Assembly: GCA_005879205.1 (NCBI GenBank)
Contig: VBLD01000112.1
Location: 1 to 7,329 of the forward strand
DNA from: Deltaproteobacteria bacterium
Lineage (GTDB): Bacteria > Desulfobacterota > Binatia > DP-6
Direction of reading: 5' to 3'
DNA length: 7,329 nt
The position numbers and the translations under genes are program-made. The notes beneath the pieces were generated by a model. It was not told where the DNA came from. It worked only from the letters and a program-made list of their open reading frames with translations, and searched no databases. Shown here one piece after another: positions 5,488 through 7,329 of this stretch. Position 1 is the stretch's first letter; every line of letters starts with the position of its first letter.

Positions 5488-7329
5488 CAGTCTCGTCCCT
5501 CCTCGGCCAGCCGCCGCATTTCTCCCACCACGACCTGGAGCGCCGCCAGCGAGACGCGGGGCGCCGCGCGGAGGTCGCGGACCAATGCCTGCACGGCGCC
5601 GAGCGCGCGCTCCGGCAGCGCACCCGTCGGATCATCGAGCCGCCGCCGCGTGAGGCGTCGGCGCGCGCCCAGCAGATCCTCGACGAGGCCCTCCGCCGCG
5701 CGCCGCTGCCAGCGATCGTCGCCTGCGACGTCGGCGAGCCGCGCGTACAGCCAGGCGAAGTCGACGTGCTGCCCGAGCGAATAGTAGGCGGCGCCCGCCG
5801 CCTCGGGGTCGGCCCCCGCCTGCCGCGCGACGGTGACCACGTCGAGCGCACCGACCAGCCATTCCGCGGTGGCGAGGTCGAGGGCGAGCCCCGGGGACAG
5901 CCCGCCGATGGCCAGCTCCGAGACGCGCTTGTGGAAGGTCTCCGCCTCGGCTCCCGTCACCCACCCGGGCAGACGGAGCCGGATGGCGGCGACCGCCGGG
6001 CCGAGGTCGGCAACCACCCCGGCCGCCGGCCGCTCCGCCTCGGTATTCGCCAGCACCCACTTGGTGACCCGCTCGGCGCTCGCCTCGAGGGCCAGCCGAC
6101 ACGCGCTCTCGACGTCCATCGCGGCGCCGCTCGCGGCGATCGCGGCGGCGAGCGCGTCGCCGTCGCCGAGGCGCCAGCCGATCGCCCACGCGCGCACCGT
6201 GTCGGCGGATGCGGCCCCCGTGTCGCGGCCGATCCGGGAGACGAAGGTCACGCCGACGTGGTCGACCAGCGCGTTCGCCACCTCGGTGGCGATGATCTCG
6301 CGGCGCAGGCGGTGCGCCCGCAGGGCCGCCGGGTAGCGGGCGGTGATCTCGGCCGGGAAGTAGGCGAGCAGGTACGCTTCCACGAGCGGGTCGTCGGGCA
6401 GGCGCGATTCGAGCATCACCCGCTGGAGACGGCTCTTCGTGTAGGCGGCGAGCACGGCCAGCTCCGGACGCGTGAGGCCGAGGAAGGCGCTACGCCGGGC
6501 ACGCAGCGCCTCGCGGTCGGGCAGCGCCTCGAGCGCCCGGTCGAGGCCCGCGGTACGCTCGAGCTCGGCGATCAGGTCGCGAAAGTCCGTGAGCCGGCTC
6601 CGGCTCCGCAGCTGGTCCAGACCGAGCAGCCGGCTCTGCCGGCGATTGTGGGCGAGCACGCGCCCGACGACGGCCTCGGTCACCGCCTGGAGGAGCGCGT
6701 GGCGGCTGTCGAGCGCGAGCTCGCCCGCCTCGACCACCGGCCGCAGGCAGATCTTGAGGTTCACCTCGTGGTCGGAGAGGTCGACGCCGGCCGAGTTGTC
6801 GATCGCGCCGCCGCCGAGCGCGAAGGCGATCCGTGCGCGCTGCGTGAAGCCGAGATTGCCGCCTTCGGCCACCACGCGCACGCGCAGCGTCTCGGCGTCC
6901 ACCCGGACGGCGTCGTTTGCCGGGTCGCCGACCTCGGCGTGGGTTTCCGCGGCCGCCTTCACGTAGGTGCCCACACCGCCGTTGAAGAGGAGGTCGGCGT
7001 CGAGCGTGAGCACGGCCTGTACCAGCCGTTCGCCGCTCGCTTCGGGGCTCGCGAGTCCGAGGAGCCGCTGCGCCTCGGGCGAGAGCACCACGCGCTTGGC
7101 CGCGCGCGCCACGACGGCACCGCCCGCCGACAGCGCCGCCGGGTCGTACGCGTCCCAGCCGAGGCCGTCGCGGAAGAGGCGCTGCCGCTCGGCAAAGCTC
7201 GCGGCCGGATCGGGATCGGGATCGAGAAACACGTGACGGTGGTTGAAGGCCGCTCTCAAGCGGAGATGGGCAGACCGGAGCAGGCCGTTGCCGAAGACGT
7301 CGCCGCTCATGTCACCGATGCCGGCGACG
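5487..7329 (-). CDS. NAD-specific glutamate dehydrogenase, large (180-kDa) type, C-terminal part
   Basis: This enzyme oxidatively deaminates glutamate to 2-oxoglutarate with NAD+, feeding amino-acid carbon into the TCA cycle. The frame is open to the right edge: six codons (VAGIGD) precede the first in-window ATG at 7310, which is internal and not the start. About 613 residues are visible of the roughly 1600 expected, covering the end of the catalytic domain and the C-terminal domain. Recognisable motifs, counted from that internal Met, are GDMSGDVFGNGLL (around 1), FLDPDPDPAASFAER (28-42), LLFNGGVGTYVK (107-118), VAEGGNLGFTQRARIAF (147-163), GAIDNSAGVDLSDHEVNLKI (168-187), GLTRPELAVLAAYTK (278-292) and YFPAEITARY (317-326). 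There is no internal stop or frameshift. The stop overlaps the start of the coiled-coil gene. The family resembles GdhB/Gdh of Streptomyces and Pseudomonas; the symbol is left blank because naming varies. Confidence 0.97.
   Translation of the reverse strand, partial: VAGIGDMSGDVFGNGLLRSAHLRLRAAFNHRHVFLDPDPDPAASFAERQRLFRDGLGWDAYDPAALSAGGAVVARAAKRVVLSPEAQRLLGLASPEASGERLVQAVLTLDADLLFNGGVGTYVKAAAETHAEVGDPANDAVRVDAETLRVRVVAEGGNLGFTQRARIAFALGGGAIDNSAGVDLSDHEVNLKICLRPVVEAGELALDSRHALLQAVTEAVVGRVLAHNRRQSRLLGLDQLRSRSRLTDFRDLIAELERTAGLDRALEALPDREALRARRSAFLGLTRPELAVLAAYTKSRLQRVMLESRLPDDPLVEAYLLAYFPAEITARYPAALRAHRLRREIIATEVANALVDHVGVTFVSRIGRDTGAASADTVRAWAIGWRLGDGDALAAAIAASGAAMDVESACRLALEASAERVTKWVLANTEAERPAAGVVADLGPAVAAIRLRLPGWVTGAEAETFHKRVSELAIGGLSPGLALDLATAEWLVGALDVVTVARQAGADPEAAGAAYYSLGQHVDFAWLYARLADVAGDDRWQRRAAEGLVEDLLGARRRLTRRRLDDPTGALPERALGAVQALVRDLRAAPRVSLAALQVVVGEMRRLAEEGRD
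5498..5503 (-). promoter_or_regulatory. Shine-Dalgarno site of the coiled-coil gene
   Basis: On the minus strand these bases read AGGAGG, ten bases before the ATG at 5487 and inside the last codons of the glutamate dehydrogenase gene. The gene therefore has its own ribosome entry in addition to possible coupling. Confidence 0.65.

Noticed and set aside
7207..7224. Short GATCGG-type hexanucleotide repeat
   Set aside because: It encodes the DPDPDP loop of the glutamate dehydrogenase, a segment normally Asp/Pro-rich in this family, so it is coding constraint rather than a repeat element.

Overview
This is a very GC-rich (about 70% by eye), gene-dense stretch of bacterial chromosome with eight protein genes and almost no intergenic DNA. 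The gene set is a ThiI-type tRNA sulfurtransferase, a CoA-type Nudix hydrolase, a periplasmic M23 peptidase and the giant NAD-specific glutamate dehydrogenase. With the strong GC bias at third codon positions, it suggests a free-living, high-GC Gram-negative, perhaps a deltaproteobacterium-like or Binatota/Rokubacteria-like lineage. That placement is an impression, not a measurement. I see no mobile element, CRISPR array, rRNA/tRNA gene or phage gene, and it reads as ordinary housekeeping chromosome.

Layout, left to right. (1) Positions 1-930, minus strand: thiI, with its C-terminus cut by the left edge. (2) A 42-bp divergent gap, then a plus-strand cassette with no spacing: Nudix CoA pyrophosphatase (973-1548), M23 metallopeptidase with Ig-like segments (1548-2894), and an unrecognised 390-residue protein starting at TTG (2891-4063). 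The junctions are TGATG and TTGA overlaps, which predict translational coupling. (3) An MBL-fold hydrolase on the minus strand (4020-4754) converges on the cassette and overlaps its last gene tail-to-tail by 44 bp. (4) Divergent from it is a small three-helix membrane protein (4882-5181), resembling the GlsB/YeaQ/YmgE family. (5) Three bases later, on the minus strand, are the stop of a 100-residue membrane-anchored coiled-coil protein (5185-5487) and, upstream and coupled to it by TGATG, the C-terminal 613 residues of the 180-kDa-type NAD-glutamate dehydrogenase, which runs off the right edge.

How the genes work together: the plus-strand cassette is probably one transcript, but its members (CoA turnover, cell-wall hydrolysis, unknown) have no obvious common pathway. 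The glutamate dehydrogenase and its coiled-coil partner are probably co-translated. I found no convincing evidence of an undescribed multi-gene system. The best lead is the unrecognised protein locked translationally to the M23 peptidase, followed by the coiled-coil protein locked to the glutamate dehydrogenase.
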